DNA of 5,480 nt, taken from positions 1 to 5,480 of the forward strand of contig JAGPHL010000172.1 in the NCBI GenBank assembly GCA_018055515.1, written 5' to 3'. The notes beneath the pieces are model-generated. The model searched no databases and was not told the DNA's origin. It saw only the letters and a program-made list of their open reading frames with translations. Origin of the DNA: Anaerolineae bacterium. Its GTDB lineage: Bacteria; Chloroflexota; Anaerolineae; B4-G1; SLSP01. Made by a program: the position numbers and the translations under genes. This document shows positions 5,359-5,480 of this stretch, one piece after another (position 1 is the first letter of the stretch; each line of letters opens with the position of its first letter).

Positions 5359-5480
5359 TCCAGCTCCTCGAACTTACCCGTTTCCATAAAGATCACCCGT
5401 TCGGCGATGTTGGTCACGCGGTCGCCGATGCGCTCCAGGCCATGCGCTACCCACAGCAGGTAGGTGGCGCGCTGGATTGT
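5355..5480 (-). CDS. phoU: PhoU phosphate-signalling protein, C-terminal fragment
   Basis: The last 41 codons of phoU are present and the rest lies beyond the right edge. The fragment ends RATYLLWVAHGLERIGDRV, then TNIAERVIFMETGKFEELE and the TGA. LERIGDRVTNIAE is the PhoU helix signature, with the ExxxDxxxN pattern that contributes to its metal cluster. By family knowledge PhoU is a cytoplasmic helical-bundle regulator that links the PstSCAB phosphate transporter to the PhoR kinase and restrains uptake and Pho signalling when phosphate is plentiful. A pst operon further right is likely but not visible. Its stop overlaps the HAD start as ATGA, so the downstream gene is probably translationally coupled. 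Confidence 0.93.
   Translation of the reverse strand, partial: TIQRATYLLWVAHGLERIGDRVTNIAERVIFMETGKFEELE
5364..5369 (-). promoter_or_regulatory. Ribosome binding site for the HAD gene, inside phoU
   Basis: GAGGAG on the minus strand lies five bases before the ATG at 5358 and also encodes the Glu-Glu near the PhoU C-terminus. Together with the ATGA overlap it favours this start codon over the downstream TTG. Confidence 0.7.

Noticed and set aside
4978..5463. A 161-codon plus-strand open frame opposite the HAD and phoU genes
   Set aside because: It overlaps two strongly supported genes on the other strand and shows no motif or ribosome site.

Overview
The window looks like GC-rich bacterial DNA, most plausibly from a Chloroflexota member (Anaerolineae/Caldilineae-like). 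The case rests on three things. The large secreted protein ends in a basic-VFLPLVLK tail of the kind common in exported proteins of that phylum. It combines Asp-box repeats, a jelly-roll and a long tandem repeat array. The intergenic DNA carries the G/C-run hairpins often seen in those genomes. The phylum is an inference from remembered family patterns, not from a search.

Layout, left to right. (1) Positions 3-200 (+) hold the last 65 codons of a sensor histidine kinase, the ATP-binding domain with G1, F and G2 boxes. (2) Positions 201-580 are non-coding. They hold a short heptamer repeat (202-229) and an apparently intact 301-bp miniature inverted-repeat element (244-544). The element has 14-bp terminal inverted repeats (13/14 matched) and an exact 8-bp target duplication, GATTGTTT, at 236-243 and 545-552. 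Inside it, three perfect hairpins are spaced evenly around the element's midpoint. (3) Positions 581-4591 (+) encode one 1336-residue exported protein: signal peptide, Asp-box beta-propeller, jelly-roll domain, fourteen repeats of about 55 residues, and the short C-terminal tail. (4) After a 29-bp convergent gap without a clear terminator, two minus-strand genes follow. A HAD-superfamily hydrolase (4621-5358) overlaps by four bases (ATGA) the 3' end of phoU (5355-5480, truncated by the window edge).

How the parts relate. The kinase and the secreted protein are co-oriented. Removing the inserted element plus one target copy leaves only 71 bp between them, so they were probably close neighbours before the insertion. 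phoU and the HAD gene form a translationally coupled pair at the end of what is probably a phosphate-uptake operon (pst-phoU) lying beyond the right edge. Nothing in the sequence ties the secreted protein to phosphate.

The most noteworthy signal is the miniature element. Its end GTAACTGTTCAGCC and 8-bp duplication suggest mobilisation by an IS66-type transposase. Its nested symmetry and its position just ahead of the ribosome binding site of the giant secreted protein merit follow-up.
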